A stretch of 64,000 nucleotides of DNA from Clostridium sp. chh4-2 (GCF_002899675.1 NZ_PKUU01000022.1:1-64000), one strand, 5' to 3'. Counted from the stretch's first letter, positions 1 through 8,865 are shown. Made by a program: numbers and translations. The notes: generated from the letters alone by a model not told the origin.

Positions 1-98
1 GAAGGGATTTCGGAAAAAGCCTTGAAGATCGATGTGAAAAAAGTTGGAATATCCACTTTTTTTACATCGATCTTCAAGGCTTTTTCCGAAATCCCTTC
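1..98. repeat. Perfect 35-bp inverted repeat (palindrome family member)
   Basis: Positions 1-35 are exactly complementary to 64-98, and the loop itself holds an A6/T7 pair that extends the stem. The arm contains GGGATTTCGGAAAAAGCC, close to the GAAGGCATTTC-GAAAA-GCCTTC palindromes at 19.0, 34.8 and 48.3 kb. The right flank CACCCTTTACATAAA is the spacer of that family. It lies directly after the stop codon of the aldolase gene and could also act as a transcription end. The left limit may lie outside the window. Confidence 0.85.
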
Positions 99-103
99 AC
101 CCT

Positions 104-871
104 TTACATAAATCCCTTAACATCTGACAGATACTGAACCGCTCCCGCCGTCATATACGGTGTAATCGCTGTCACCAGGTATCTGGCTCCCCATTCCACC
201 GCCTGTTTAGCCGCAACGGCTGATCCCACATAATACCCCGGAATCTTTCCTGCTGCCGCGATCTTCTGAATACAAGTTTTCACAGTTTCCTGCACCTTCG
301 GATCATCCGACGGCAAGTTCATGGAAGAGGAGAGGTCTCCAGGCCCGACAAAATACACATCAATTCCGTCCACTTTCAGTATCTCATCCAAATTCTCCAC
401 CGCTTCCACGGTCTCAATATGGACGCTGACCAGTTTCACCCGGTTGGCCTCTTCCCGGTAAGCGCATTTATCTTCCACCAGTCCATATCCCGCTGCTCTC
501 GGCAGATAGGCGGTTCCACGTTTTCCCAATGGGGCATAATGGGTCAGGGACACGATCTTTTTTGCGTCTTCCACAGTATTCACTAACGGAACCTGAACCC
601 CGTTTGCGCCGAAATCCAGGGCTTTCTGCACGTGGTCATATTCATTCATCGTGCATCTCACAACGGCAGGAACTCCCTCGCACTGGGACGCCCGCACCAT
701 ATCGCATAAGGTGCTCTGTTCCATCACGCCGTGCTCATTATCGATTAAAATGAAGTCAAATCCAAGGCTTGCCGTATATTCCGCCAAATCCGGCAGCCCG
801 TATGTTACAAAGCAGCCAAACAAGGGCCTTTCCTTCATCTGTTCTTTCCAATTCACCATATTCGCTCTCAT
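104..871 (-). CDS. HpcH/HpaI family 2-oxo acid aldolase
   Basis: Class II, metal-dependent pyruvate aldolase of the HpcH/HpaI (GarL/RhmA) family. These cytosolic enzymes split 4-hydroxy-2-oxo acids into pyruvate and an aldehyde. Visible features are an N-terminal LFGCFVTYGLPDLAEY strand, the IDNEHG segment, the VHIETVEAVENLDEI metal-ligand region and the VGPGDLSSSM loop near the C-terminus. I chose the ATG at 871 because GGAGG lies 5 nt upstream. A longer frame starts at 922 with ATGA overlap to the dehydrogenase but has no ribosome site. The gene follows an iron alcohol dehydrogenase in the same operon, divergent from a CdaR-type regulator, which suggests sugar-diacid or deoxy-keto-acid breakdown (5-keto-4-deoxyglucarate or 2-keto-3-deoxyrhamnonate). 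The substrate cannot be fixed from sequence. The last codons, TTT ATG TAA, coincide with the conserved flank of the adjoining palindromic repeat. Confidence 0.88.
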   Translation of the reverse strand: MRANMVNWKEQMKERPLFGCFVTYGLPDLAEYTASLGFDFILIDNEHGVMEQSTLCDMVRASQCEGVPAVVRCTMNEYDHVQKALDFGANGVQVPLVNTVEDAKKIVSLTHYAPLGKRGTAYLPRAAGYGLVEDKCAYREEANRVKLVSVHIETVEAVENLDEILKVDGIDVYFVGPGDLSSSMNLPSDDPKVQETVKTCIQKIAAAGKIPGYYVGSAVAAKQAVEWGARYLVTAITPYMTAGAVQYLSDVKGFM

Positions 872-918
872 CGCTACCTCCATAGGTCCGCTTGCGCGGC
901 CCTCTCTTTTTTCGTTTC

Positions 919-2028
919 TCATGCTTTTTCTGCAAACAGCCTGCGGATTCCGTCAACGCCTATTTTTGCAATATTATTGGTCATGTTGCCGGATGCATTG
1001 CTGCTCTTGGCGATTTCGTCTAAATCCGCCTCGGTTACGCCGATCTCCGAAAGTCTGGATCTCAGCTTTAATTTATCTCTCAGCTTCGCCACTTCATCCG
1101 CGGCTTCATCTGCATCCGAAAATCCCATCATTTTTGCAAATTCGTTGAGCTGGGGCCTTACCTTGGCATTTTCCCGGAACCAGGAATCCAAGGTAAATGC
1201 ACAGGCCTCTCCGTGAGGGATTCCGAATTTGGAAGTGAGAATATAGGAGCAGGCATGGGACCCCGTCGTTCCGGTCTGGGAAAATGCCAGTCCGGCCGTA
1301 ACGCAGGCTTCAGACATATTGTCCCTGGCCGCCTTATCATTGCCGTCCAAATAGGCCTTTTCCAGATTTTCAAACACCATCTTAGCCGCCCGGACTGCAA
1401 GCGCATCCGTTGCTGGACTAGCCTTTACGCTGGTCAGCGCATCCAAAGCGTGAGCCAGCACGTCGATGCCGGAAGAAGCGGTTACTGCAGGAGGGCATGT
1501 ATAAGTGAGTTCCGGGTCCACAACTGCCAGCACCGGGAAAATGGCAGGGCTGAAAACCGCCGCCTTAATCCCTTTTTCCTTGTCGCTGATTACTGCTCCT
1601 GCCGTTACTTCGCTGCCCGTTCCCGCAGTGGTCGGAACGGCAATGACCGGAAGTGCGGATGTAACCGCGGCCCCGGCCAGAAGCTCTGAGCCGCAGAGGT
1701 TCATTTTACAGCCTGCTGCCGTGGATTTGGCGCAGTCCATGGCGCTGCCACCGCCGATGGCAATAATGCATTCCGCTCCCGTCTCTTTCGCTTTTGCAAT
1801 ACAGGCGTCCACGTTTTGAATCGATGGGTTTGGTTCCACTTCACTGATGATTCCCACCACTTTTCCTTTGGACATATCCATCACTTTTTTTGCAAGTCCG
1901 CATTTTTCAGTAAACGGATCGGCCACAATCAACGCCTTGTCCAGTTTCTTTTCTTCCATAATTTCTGCCAGTTTCTCCACCTTGCCCGCGCCGAACACGA
2001 TATCAACAGGCTGATAAAATTTCCACAT
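919..2028 (-). CDS. Iron-containing alcohol dehydrogenase
   Basis: Group III, Fe-dependent NAD(P)-linked alcohol dehydrogenase of 369 residues, usual for the family. The nucleotide-binding GGGSAMDCAK motif is present near residue 95. So are the metal ligands: Asp and His in GIDVLAHALDAL (about residues 190-200), His in TTGSHACSYIL and His in IPHGEAC (about 255-275). It should reduce an aldehyde or oxidise a short polyol. Beside an HpcH/HpaI aldolase, the natural guess is reduction of the aldehyde released by the aldolase (lactaldehyde, glycolaldehyde or tartronate semialdehyde). It is first in a two-gene operon. Its start codon is only 29 nt from a giant hairpin at 2058-2339, so its leader or promoter is probably affected by that structure. 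Confidence 0.9.
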   Translation of the reverse strand: MWKFYQPVDIVFGAGKVEKLAEIMEEKKLDKALIVADPFTEKCGLAKKVMDMSKGKVVGIISEVEPNPSIQNVDACIAKAKETGAECIIAIGGGSAMDCAKSTAAGCKMNLCGSELLAGAAVTSALPVIAVPTTAGTGSEVTAGAVISDKEKGIKAAVFSPAIFPVLAVVDPELTYTCPPAVTASSGIDVLAHALDALTSVKASPATDALAVRAAKMVFENLEKAYLDGNDKAARDNMSEACVTAGLAFSQTGTTGSHACSYILTSKFGIPHGEACAFTLDSWFRENAKVRPQLNEFAKMMGFSDADEAADEVAKLRDKLKLRSRLSEIGVTEADLDEIAKSSNASGNMTNNIAKIGVDGIRRLFAEKA

Positions 2029-2057
2029 GATTTATCTCCCCTATTAGTTTTTTCTTT

Positions 2058-2339
2058 GCTCATCACAGTCCCGTGTGGCTCTGCCGTCAGGTCAGGTTCC
2101 GGTGGTTTGCAGACACTTTCCTGTTCCGGTTTCGGGCATAAGCACTTCTAAACGTGCAAAATTTTTCTAAAAACCAAGGGAAATGTCCAAACTCGCTTAC
2201 GCTCAAACAGGTGGACATTTCCCTTGAACGAAAAATTCTGCGCGTTAAGAATTGCTAATTCCCTGCAAAGTCACTGGAAAGTGTCTGCAAACCACCGGAA
2301 CCTGACCTGACGGCAGAGCCACACGGGACTGTGATGAGC
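2058..2339. repeat. 282-bp hairpin with perfect 64-bp outer stem
   Basis: Arms 2058-2121 and 2276-2339 are exactly complementary over 64 bp. Inside, 2176-2189 pairs perfectly with 2212-2225, and the segments around 2143-2170 and 2227-2254 pair imperfectly, so the whole block can fold into one rod. It fills most of the 459-bp space between the divergent alcohol dehydrogenase and CdaR-type genes. No coding capacity and no transposase are visible. It could be a MITE-like insertion, or a structured leader or terminator. Its sequence is unrelated to the large hairpins at 18.6 and 34.4 kb. The rest of this intergenic stretch (2340-2487) is AT-rich promoter-type DNA. Confidence 0.9.
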
Positions 2340-2487
2340 AACGTTTTTCTGATTGCTGCTAATTCTATTATAGGATAGCGGCTTGCAAAAGTCATGTGTT
2401 TCGACTACAATAATCCTATGAAAATATAGAACTAAATAACAATTTTTAGTGTTTCCAGCACATTTTGGGAAGTAAATGAGGTTACCT

Positions 2488-3657
2488 ATGATAGATGTGG
2501 AGATTGCGCAGAATTTTATTCAGAAAATGCAGCGGCAAATTGATGTGCCGATTAATATTATGAACGAGAAGGGAATTATCATCGCCAGTTCCAGCCCGGA
2601 ACGGGTGGGCGACTTTCATCAGCTGGCCTATGACATGATCGTCAGCCGCCAGTCCATCAGCATTACGGAAAATCTGGATGAAGGGAAGGCCATGTACGGG
2701 GTCTTAAAACCGGGAATTAATATGCTTCTGCAGGACGGCACGGAGATATCCGGGGTTCTGGGCCTTTCCGGTTCTCCGGCTGAGAATATTAAGCTGGCAA
2801 AGCTCATTAAATTTTCATTGGAAACGCTTTTGGAAGCGGACAGCAGACAGCGTTCCGTCATCCGGGAACAGCAGGCCAACAGCAAGCTCTGCAACGCCCT
2901 TTTATTCGAGCAGCCCATCAATCCTTCCCGCATCAGCCGCCTGGCAAAAGAGCGGGGATTTCACAGCAATACCCTTCGGATTCCCATTCTGGTTAAACTC
3001 AGGGGAGAATATGACAATGACCTTTTGGACCATGTGATCACCGGCTATGCGTCCTTAAAAGAGCACCAGTCCCAGGATATGATATTAAAGGTGGATGCCA
3101 CCAATCTGCTGATCCTAAAGTCCTTAAAGCAGTTTGACCCTTCCTATTTTGACGATGATATGAAGGAATTCTGTGCCTCTTTAGACGCTTTAATCACTTC
3201 ACTCTGCGATTTAAAAGGCCTTCTTGTCTACTATTATTATTCGGCTCCGTGCCAGGATTTTAATGATTTCAGAAACAGCTACCAATGCCTCCACTGGTTA
3301 AGCTGCCATATCCAGGATGCAGCAGAGCGCATCCACCCGTTCCGGCAGCATTTAATCAGTTATCTCTTCAGCATGTCGCCTGCCGCCCAGCTGGAGCCGG
3401 TATTTGAAAAGTATGCCGCCGTGATCCGGGAGCATATGGCTGAGGAAGTATTTCTGACCACGATCAGAGCGCTGATTATCTGCGATATGAACCTGGCGGC
3501 CACCGCCCAACAGCTCTATATCCATAAAAATACGCTGAATGCCAGGATTAAAAAGATTAAAACCCTGCTTGGGATTGATCCGTTTTTCAATGTGAAGGAC
3601 GCCATCTTTCTGATCGGCTTGTTTCACTATATGGAAGGGCATGCGCCCGTCGCTTAA
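2488..3657 (+). CDS. CdaR-family sugar diacid transcriptional regulator
   Basis: Transcriptional activator of the CdaR/PucR type. The N-terminal part (MIDVEIAQNFIQKMQRQIDV) matches the putative sugar-diacid recognition domain, with the INIMNEKGIIIASSSPERVGDFHQ core. The middle holds a GGDEF-like/PucR linker region. The C-terminal 60 residues form the PucR helix-turn-helix, MNLAATAQQLYIHKNTLNARI. Family members sense glucarate, galactarate or glycerate and switch on their catabolism. I chose the ATG at 2488 because GAGG sits 6 nt upstream; an in-frame ATG at 2476 is poorly spaced. It is divergent from the aldolase/dehydrogenase operon, its most likely target. A glucarate dehydratase gene at 47-48 kb could belong to the same regulon (inference). 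Confidence 0.87.
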   Translation: MIDVEIAQNFIQKMQRQIDVPINIMNEKGIIIASSSPERVGDFHQLAYDMIVSRQSISITENLDEGKAMYGVLKPGINMLLQDGTEISGVLGLSGSPAENIKLAKLIKFSLETLLEADSRQRSVIREQQANSKLCNALLFEQPINPSRISRLAKERGFHSNTLRIPILVKLRGEYDNDLLDHVITGYASLKEHQSQDMILKVDATNLLILKSLKQFDPSYFDDDMKEFCASLDALITSLCDLKGLLVYYYYSAPCQDFNDFRNSYQCLHWLSCHIQDAAERIHPFRQHLISYLFSMSPAAQLEPVFEKYAAVIREHMAEEVFLTTIRALIICDMNLAATAQQLYIHKNTLNARIKKIKTLLGIDPFFNVKDAIFLIGLFHYMEGHAPVA

Positions 3658-3773
3658 TCGTATACGTCCAGATTACAGGCGCACGCAACGCATTTCAATA
3701 TTCTATTAAAGGCCAGAAATACCTGGGATTATCCGATAAATGGATTGCAGACTTTAACCGCACCGAAGCATAA
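3657..3773 (+). pseudogene. Possible 3' gene remnant, unidentified
   Basis: Directly after the regulator stop codon, an open frame without a plausible start reads ...ARNAFQYSIKGQKYLGL... and ends in FNRTEA and a TAA at 3771-3773. The composition is protein-like, but I do not recognise the family. It resembles the tail of a lost gene left between the regulator and the next operon. It may be chance. Confidence 0.25.
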
Positions 3774-3784
3774 TACATAAAACC

Positions 3785-3884
3785 AAATACGCCCGGAAGG
3801 AAACCAAGAACGTGCGTCAAGAACTGCCGGATTCTTCCTCCTAAGCTCTTGATTCCCGCTCCGTTTCTCCTTCCGGGCGTATTT
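3785..3884. terminator. Inverted repeat between convergent genes, likely bidirectional terminator
   Basis: 3785-3801 (AAATACGCCCGGAAGGA) is complementary to 3868-3884, with a T run on the plus side and an A run on the other. It lies where the regulator and the ABC importer operon converge. The loop is unusually long (about 66 nt). Confidence 0.6.
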
Positions 3885-3899
3885 TCACCATAAATCCTC

Positions 3900-4769
3900 T
3901 TATCCTTTCACCGCCCCCGACGTAAGCCCGTCGATAAAGAGCCGGTTAAAGAAAATATAAACCACAATAATCGGTATCAATGAAATCGTCGTTCCCGCCA
4001 GCATCAGTGTCCAGGAAGACGCTGCTTCCTCAGAAGCCTTCAAACCTATAATTCCAACCACCAAAGGCATTCTTGCTTTATTCGACATGGTGAACACCAT
4101 CGGAAGCAGATAATCATTCCATGCAAACCGGAATTCAAGGATGCCGAGTGTGGCGATCAGCGGCTTGCACAGGGGGAAAATAATCCTGGTAAAGATGCTG
4201 AAAAAGGAACATCCGTCTATCTTGGCAGCATCGTCAATTTCCGTAGAGATGGAATTTATATAGCTTTTCGCAACATACAGATTTGTCACGTTAATGCCCA
4301 GCACACGGATAATCACCACACCCCACAGGGATTTATTGATGCTGAAAAACTTCGCGATCTTAAAAAGCGGATAGAGCGTTAAACTTCCAAGGGAGATGAA
4401 CATGGAGGAAGTGATGATTAAAAACAATAGTTTCTTCCCCGGAAAATGTCCCCGTTCAAACACGTAAGCCGCCGTGGTTAAAGAAAAGATCGTTCCGATA
4501 ACGATGGGAACCGCCATAGCCAGACTGTTCCAGGTATATTGAGCGAAATTTGCGCTCTTCCAGGCATTTGCGTAATTGGATGTCTGAAATTTCTCCGGCA
4601 GCACTTTATGGGCGTTGGTGAGCAGTTCCGCATTGGATTTAAATGAACCGAAAAACGTATAAACCAGCGGAAACATGACTAAAACCATCACGATAGCTAT
4701 AAAAAGGTAGATAATCACTTTGCTGACCAAGGTCCTCGTGCTCTTGGAATGCATCTTCGTTTCTTTCAT
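3900..4769 (-). CDS. Carbohydrate ABC transporter permease (MalG type)
   Basis: Inner-membrane permease of a CUT1-type sugar importer, 289 residues. There are about six hydrophobic segments, starting with KVIIYLFIAIVMVLVMFPLVY near residue 15. The cytoplasmic EAA loop, in the form EIDDAAKIDGCSFFSIFTRI (about residues 185-205), couples the permease to the ATPase. The C-terminus FIDGLTSGAVKG is typical of MalG-like subunits. It is last in the operon: binding protein, FAD oxidoreductase, MalF-like permease, this gene. No ATPase is encoded nearby, so a shared MsmK/UgpC-type ATPase from elsewhere is expected. The sugar is unknown. Confidence 0.92.
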   Translation of the reverse strand: MKETKMHSKSTRTLVSKVIIYLFIAIVMVLVMFPLVYTFFGSFKSNAELLTNAHKVLPEKFQTSNYANAWKSANFAQYTWNSLAMAVPIVIGTIFSLTTAAYVFERGHFPGKKLLFLIITSSMFISLGSLTLYPLFKIAKFFSINKSLWGVVIIRVLGINVTNLYVAKSYINSISTEIDDAAKIDGCSFFSIFTRIIFPLCKPLIATLGILEFRFAWNDYLLPMVFTMSNKARMPLVVGIIGLKASEEAASSWTLMLAGTTISLIPIIVVYIFFNRLFIDGLTSGAVKG

Positions 4770-4782
4770 ATAATAAAACCTC

Positions 4783-5703
4783 CTATTTATCCACTTCCAT
4801 CCGGTTGCTGAATTTCATATAAATCATGGCAAATACGGCCAGAATGATTCCGGTAATCACGGACATTGCGGAAGCGTATCCGACTTCCTGAACCCGGGCG
4901 GAATAGCCGAAGAAATATTTAAATACATACGTCATAACCACTTCAGTCTGTCCCGCAGGAGCCCCGTTGGTCGAAGCGAGGATCAAATCGTTCATCTTCA
5001 TGCTTCCCACAATAGCCAGCATAACCACCACCCGGACTGTGGAACCGATCATCGGCAGCGTGATTTTGAAAAATCTTGTTGCTCCTGTGGCTCCATCCAG
5101 TTCCGCGCATTCATACAGCTCTTTCGGCACGCTCTGAAGGGCCATTAAGAAAAATGTCATCGTAATTCCATAACCGTTCCATACCGCAGCCAATCCAATT
5201 ACCAGCAGAGCGGTCCATTTGTTGCCCATCCAGTTGATCGGGTCGGTTATGATGCCGCTGTGGATCAGCATTCCGTTGATAATTCCTTTGAAGTTCTGGA
5301 ACATTAACGAAAAGATCAAACCGGTAATCGCCGTGCTTATGATGGCAGGAAGGAAAAAGAGCACACGGAACAGCCCCGTACATTTCAGCCCTTTATTCAA
5401 AAACAGCGCCAGTATCATGGCAAACGGCATCTGGATCAGGAGTTTTCCAAAGGTCAGAATAAATGTGGTTCCTATGGATTCCCAAAAAGCAGGGTCCTTA
5501 AACGCCCGCACAAAGTTTTCCATTCCCAGCCAAAGCGGCTCCCCGTAACCGGAATAATCATACAGCGCATATCTGACTATATAGACAATCGGCACATATG
5601 TGAATATAAAAAATCCAATCATTACCGGCGCAAGCATCAGCATGGCCTGAATGGATGATTTATTATATTTTTGTTTACCTATCATAAAATTCATATGGTT
5701 CAC
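4783..5703 (-). CDS. Carbohydrate ABC transporter permease (MalF/UgpA type)
   Basis: Partner permease of the CUT1 importer, 306 residues with about six membrane segments. The first is MLMLAPVMIGFFIFTYVPIV (about residues 20-40). The EAA loop appears as ELYECAELDGATGATRFFKI near residues 195-215. It lies 13 nt upstream of the MalG-like partner. The N-terminal segment MNFMIGKQKYNKSSIQ is hydrophilic, as in UgpA/LplB relatives. The transported sugar is not deducible. The nearby two-component system and glycosidase-like genes suggest an oligosaccharide or sugar acid. Confidence 0.92.
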   Translation of the reverse strand: MNHMNFMIGKQKYNKSSIQAMLMLAPVMIGFFIFTYVPIVYIVRYALYDYSGYGEPLWLGMENFVRAFKDPAFWESIGTTFILTFGKLLIQMPFAMILALFLNKGLKCTGLFRVLFFLPAIISTAITGLIFSLMFQNFKGIINGMLIHSGIITDPINWMGNKWTALLVIGLAAVWNGYGITMTFFLMALQSVPKELYECAELDGATGATRFFKITLPMIGSTVRVVVMLAIVGSMKMNDLILASTNGAPAGQTEVVMTYVFKYFFGYSARVQEVGYASAMSVITGIILAVFAMIYMKFSNRMEVDK

Positions 5704-5742
5704 CCTTCCTTCATTTTGGGAGTTTTTTATTTCGGGAGTCTC

Positions 5743-7128
5743 TCATTTTTGGAGTTTCTCATTCTGGGAGTTTTGATTATAGGGAATGTTCACGCCCTGT
5801 TTTCTTAAACACTCCTGCAGCTCCATGATATTGACCTGATCCGTATCGGCGCCGCTTCGAACCGCTAATGCCGCCGCCGTGCCGGCCGCCTGGCCGGTCA
5901 GCATACAGGCGGAAATTGCCCGGATTCCGCTTTCCGCCACATGGTCTGCGGATATGCATCTTCCGGCTGTCAGCAGATTTTTCACATTCAGGGGAATCAG
6001 CGACCGGTATGGAATCTGGAAGCTGTCATCCTTTTCTATGGGATGATAGATATGACCTTCATATCCCCCGCCTTCCAAGCTGCCGTCTCCATCCATGGAT
6101 GCGTCCGGGGCCAGCATATCATAAAATCCCGGATACACTGCGATCACGTCATCATACATTTTTCCGGACCTCATATCATCGATTCTAAGCCGGTACTGTC
6201 CCTTGATCCTTCTGCTGTCCCTGAAGCCGATTTCAGGCCCTATGGAGGCGATTTCGATATTTCTCAGTTCCTCGTAGTTCTGTTTCAGATACCGGTATAT
6301 CTCCATGATATACTGCCTGCACTCCATTTCTCCCCTCGAAACATCGGAAAGATCCGTGGGATCAATGCCGTATGCGCAGGCGTAATTCACATATGAGATC
6401 TGTCCGCCCTTTGTCAGCCTTCCAAAGGGAAGATCCTGACGTCTGCATTTTAAACCAGTCTCTCCTGCCCGGTACCTTTTTTTGAAATCCCGTCCGATCT
6501 CTTTCAGGCGGTCTGTCTCCGAACCGGACAGCATTTCCACATCCGCCCCGGCGAATCTCAGCCCCACCGTGCCGGGTTGGCAGAGACCGTCCAAATCCCT
6601 TCCCTGCTCAAACGGAACGCCTGCGCCAAACGCCACGTCGCCGTCTCCGGTTGCATCTATGACCACACCTGCCTTTATTGCCAAAGGCCCCTTCTTCGTC
6701 TGAATGACCACTGCGGTTATCTTGTTGTCTTCCACAATGGTTTCGTTTACAAATGCGTGAAAATAAAGCTCCACTCCCTGATCCTTCAAAAATTCATCCA
6801 GATATACCTTCAGATACTCGCTGTTAAATGCATTTGGGTTGCATTCCCGTATGTTGTCGGTTCCGTATTTTTCTTTGCTGCCCTTTTCAATCTCCGCATA
6901 GATTCCCTCTGAATGAAATGGAGTTCCTGCCATGAAGTAATTGGCGTTTTCCACATAGCAGGCGGTTATGTTTCCGCCCAGATATCCCCGTTTTTCAAGA
7001 AGTATCACAGAACTGCCCATACGGGCCGCCGCCACGGCCGCTCCGATTCCTGCCGGGCCTCCGCCGACCACTAAAACATCAGTTGTCTTAAAAACCTCTA
7101 TTTCCTTCTGCTGTCTGATAATCTCCAT
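5743..7128 (-). CDS. FAD-dependent oxidoreductase (FAD_oxidored family)
   Basis: Flavoprotein of the FAD-dependent oxidoreductase family often found inside carbohydrate operons. The N-terminal Rossmann motif VLVVGGGPAGIGAAVAAARM is followed by EKRGYLGGNIT. A second FAD-contact region, VVIDATGDGDVAFGAG, lies near residue 160, and the C-terminal NLLTAGRCISADHVAESGIR closes the FAD site. The reaction is not known for this subgroup. The ATG at 7128 is supported by AAGGGG 11 nt upstream; an in-frame codon at 7161 lacks a ribosome site. It sits between the solute-binding protein and the permeases of an ABC importer, so it probably oxidises the imported sugar or a derivative (inference). Downstream, 5704-5742 holds three near-repeats of GGGAGT(T/C)T. 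Confidence 0.85.
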   Translation of the reverse strand: MEIIRQQKEIEVFKTTDVLVVGGGPAGIGAAVAAARMGSSVILLEKRGYLGGNITACYVENANYFMAGTPFHSEGIYAEIEKGSKEKYGTDNIRECNPNAFNSEYLKVYLDEFLKDQGVELYFHAFVNETIVEDNKITAVVIQTKKGPLAIKAGVVIDATGDGDVAFGAGVPFEQGRDLDGLCQPGTVGLRFAGADVEMLSGSETDRLKEIGRDFKKRYRAGETGLKCRRQDLPFGRLTKGGQISYVNYACAYGIDPTDLSDVSRGEMECRQYIMEIYRYLKQNYEELRNIEIASIGPEIGFRDSRRIKGQYRLRIDDMRSGKMYDDVIAVYPGFYDMLAPDASMDGDGSLEGGGYEGHIYHPIEKDDSFQIPYRSLIPLNVKNLLTAGRCISADHVAESGIRAISACMLTGQAAGTAAALAVRSGADTDQVNIMELQECLRKQGVNIPYNQNSQNEKLQK

Positions 7129-7210
7129 ATTTTGCCCTTTCCCCTTATATTTTACATGCAAAATGCACGGATAAAGATTTTCAACCTGTCTCCGTGCACT
7201 TTACCAATTT

Positions 7211-8608
7211 CTATTTCTTTATCACATCGTTGGTGGATAAATAAAGTGCTAATTCATCCGGGCTAATATCCTTTAACGCCTCGTTATATCTGGAATCCAC
7301 CTCACCCAGCAGTTCCTTTATATCGCCGCCCACGGTCAGATAATTGGCTATGACCTCTCTGTATGTCAGTCCTTTTACTTTAATCACCGTGTCCGGGCTC
7401 ATTTCCATCAGGAAGGTATTTTCGATTCCCTCAGCGAATTCGGCAAATCCCTTGCCGGCCGGCTCTTTTTTCGCCAGTTCGATGGCCTCTTTGCGCACGG
7501 GGATCAGAACCGCCTCTTCATAAAATTCAGCCGCACACTCGTCTGAATAGAAATACTCCATTACTTTCATTACATTTTCGTAGTGGTCTTTCGCATTTAC
7601 GCCGATGCATAAAAGATCCGCAGGCTGCACAAAATCCTTGAATTCATTGTCCCCGGTAACCGTCGGCACATCGATGACGCTCCAGTCGCATTCCGCCGGG
7701 AACTGTACGTTATACAGCGCGCAGTCGAAGCTGGCTGCCGGCATCATGCCGATCACACCGGCCGAAAACTGGGCTCTGAGACTGTCCGCGTCCATGGTTT
7801 CATATCCCGGAAGCACGCTTTTGTCTTCCACCATGCCGTATACCTGTTCCAGCATAGGGGCGTAGGCGCTGTAATCGAACTGCTGTTTTTCGTAGTCATA
7901 GCCGTAATGTCCCGTCCATTTTCCGGCAGGCATGGTCAGGTATGTGCTCAAAGTCCATAAACTTCCAAGTCCTAAGCCAAATCCAAATGCGTCCCCATTG
8001 CCGGCTTTTGTGATCTTGGCCGCGCATTCCCTCACCTGGGCCCATGTCTTAGGATAATCAGCCTCTGTCAAACCGGCCTTTGCCCAAAGATCTTCATTGA
8101 TTAAAAATTTGTATGTAGTGATGCTGTATGGAAGCGTATAGTGTTTTCCGTTTATCACATGCCTCTGTTTCAAACAGTAGGGATCGAACATCTCGATCAG
8201 ATTGCGGCTGGCTTCACAGTCTAACTCCTCTAACGGAACGACATACCCCGCCCTGACAAAATCCGTCAGCCATTTGGAATCGCTTCGGAACAGATCCGGC
8301 GCATCCCCGTTGCTGGCCGCCAGCTTAATGGTGTCCATATAGTCGCTTCCGTAGACGGTATGTTCCACCTTAATGCCGAGTTCTTTTCCGATTCCTTCGT
8401 TAAACGCCGCCACCTGTTCGTCCCTGATCGGCTTTTGTGAAATGTTATCCGACCACACAACCACCGTGTCGATCTCCTTAGCTCCTGCCTGGCCGCCTGA
8501 GCTCTGTGCCCCGGCCGGTGCATCACCCTTCCCGCCGCATCCGCTGATGCCGGATACCGCCATCACTGCCGCCAGTGATAATGCCATAACTCGTTTCAAA
8601 CCCTTCAT
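7211..8608 (-). CDS. Sugar ABC transporter substrate-binding lipoprotein
   Basis: Extracellular solute-binding protein of family 1 (COG1653), 465 residues from the chosen start. The ATG at 8608 has AAGGAGG 8 nt upstream. The signal peptide MKGLKRVMALSLAAVMAVSG ends in a lipobox, ISGC, so the mature protein is anchored by its N-terminal cysteine. A Gly/Ala/Ser linker (GGKGDAPAGAQSSGGQAG) precedes the binding domain, which starts at IDTVVVWSDNISQKP. It is first in the four-gene importer operon and divergent from a histidine kinase/response regulator pair that is a plausible regulator of its transcription. The ligand is unknown. Confidence 0.92.
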   Translation of the reverse strand: MKGLKRVMALSLAAVMAVSGISGCGGKGDAPAGAQSSGGQAGAKEIDTVVVWSDNISQKPIRDEQVAAFNEGIGKELGIKVEHTVYGSDYMDTIKLAASNGDAPDLFRSDSKWLTDFVRAGYVVPLEELDCEASRNLIEMFDPYCLKQRHVINGKHYTLPYSITTYKFLINEDLWAKAGLTEADYPKTWAQVRECAAKITKAGNGDAFGFGLGLGSLWTLSTYLTMPAGKWTGHYGYDYEKQQFDYSAYAPMLEQVYGMVEDKSVLPGYETMDADSLRAQFSAGVIGMMPAASFDCALYNVQFPAECDWSVIDVPTVTGDNEFKDFVQPADLLCIGVNAKDHYENVMKVMEYFYSDECAAEFYEEAVLIPVRKEAIELAKKEPAGKGFAEFAEGIENTFLMEMSPDTVIKVKGLTYREVIANYLTVGGDIKELLGEVDSRYNEALKDISPDELALYLSTNDVIKK

Positions 8609-8761
8609 CCCGAAATCCTCCTTAATCATTTAACATCTCAACCCCTTAACATTTAAACGGCTTATCGATGCCCCCGTACTTGGATTGATCCCATTATATA
8701 CTGCTGATTTTGCTTTGAACAGGTTGAAAAAATTTACAACCGGCTCCCCCTCCCTTTCATG

Positions 8762-8790
8762 TTGCCATTTGCATTTCCCTATGCTATATT
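8762..8790 (+). promoter_or_regulatory. Candidate sigma-A promoter of the two-component operon
   Basis: TTGCCA at 8762-8767 and TATATT at 8785-8790 are separated by 17 bp, and the start codon of the kinase is 75 nt downstream. The rest of the 257-bp divergent region toward the binding-protein gene carries a TATAAT-like hexamer on the minus strand near 8695 but no convincing -35 box. Confidence 0.5.
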
Positions 8791-8800
8791 GAATTCATCC

Positions 8801-8827
8801 GTAATTGTGAGGGCACTGAACAATTAC
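8801..8827. promoter_or_regulatory. Inverted repeat, candidate operator
   Basis: GTAATTGT at 8801-8808 is perfectly complementary to ACAATTAC at 8820-8827, with an 11-bp gap. It lies just downstream of the predicted promoter and upstream of the kinase. It could be a response-regulator binding site giving autoregulation (inference). Confidence 0.45.
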
Positions 8828-8865
8828 ATTCATCCATTGAAATACTTGACTGGGGGGATTGTTTC

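Noticed and set aside
3657..3773. Identification of the short reading frame after the CdaR-type gene as a specific enzyme tail
   Set aside because: Only about 38 residues with no recognisable motif; kept only as a low-confidence remnant.
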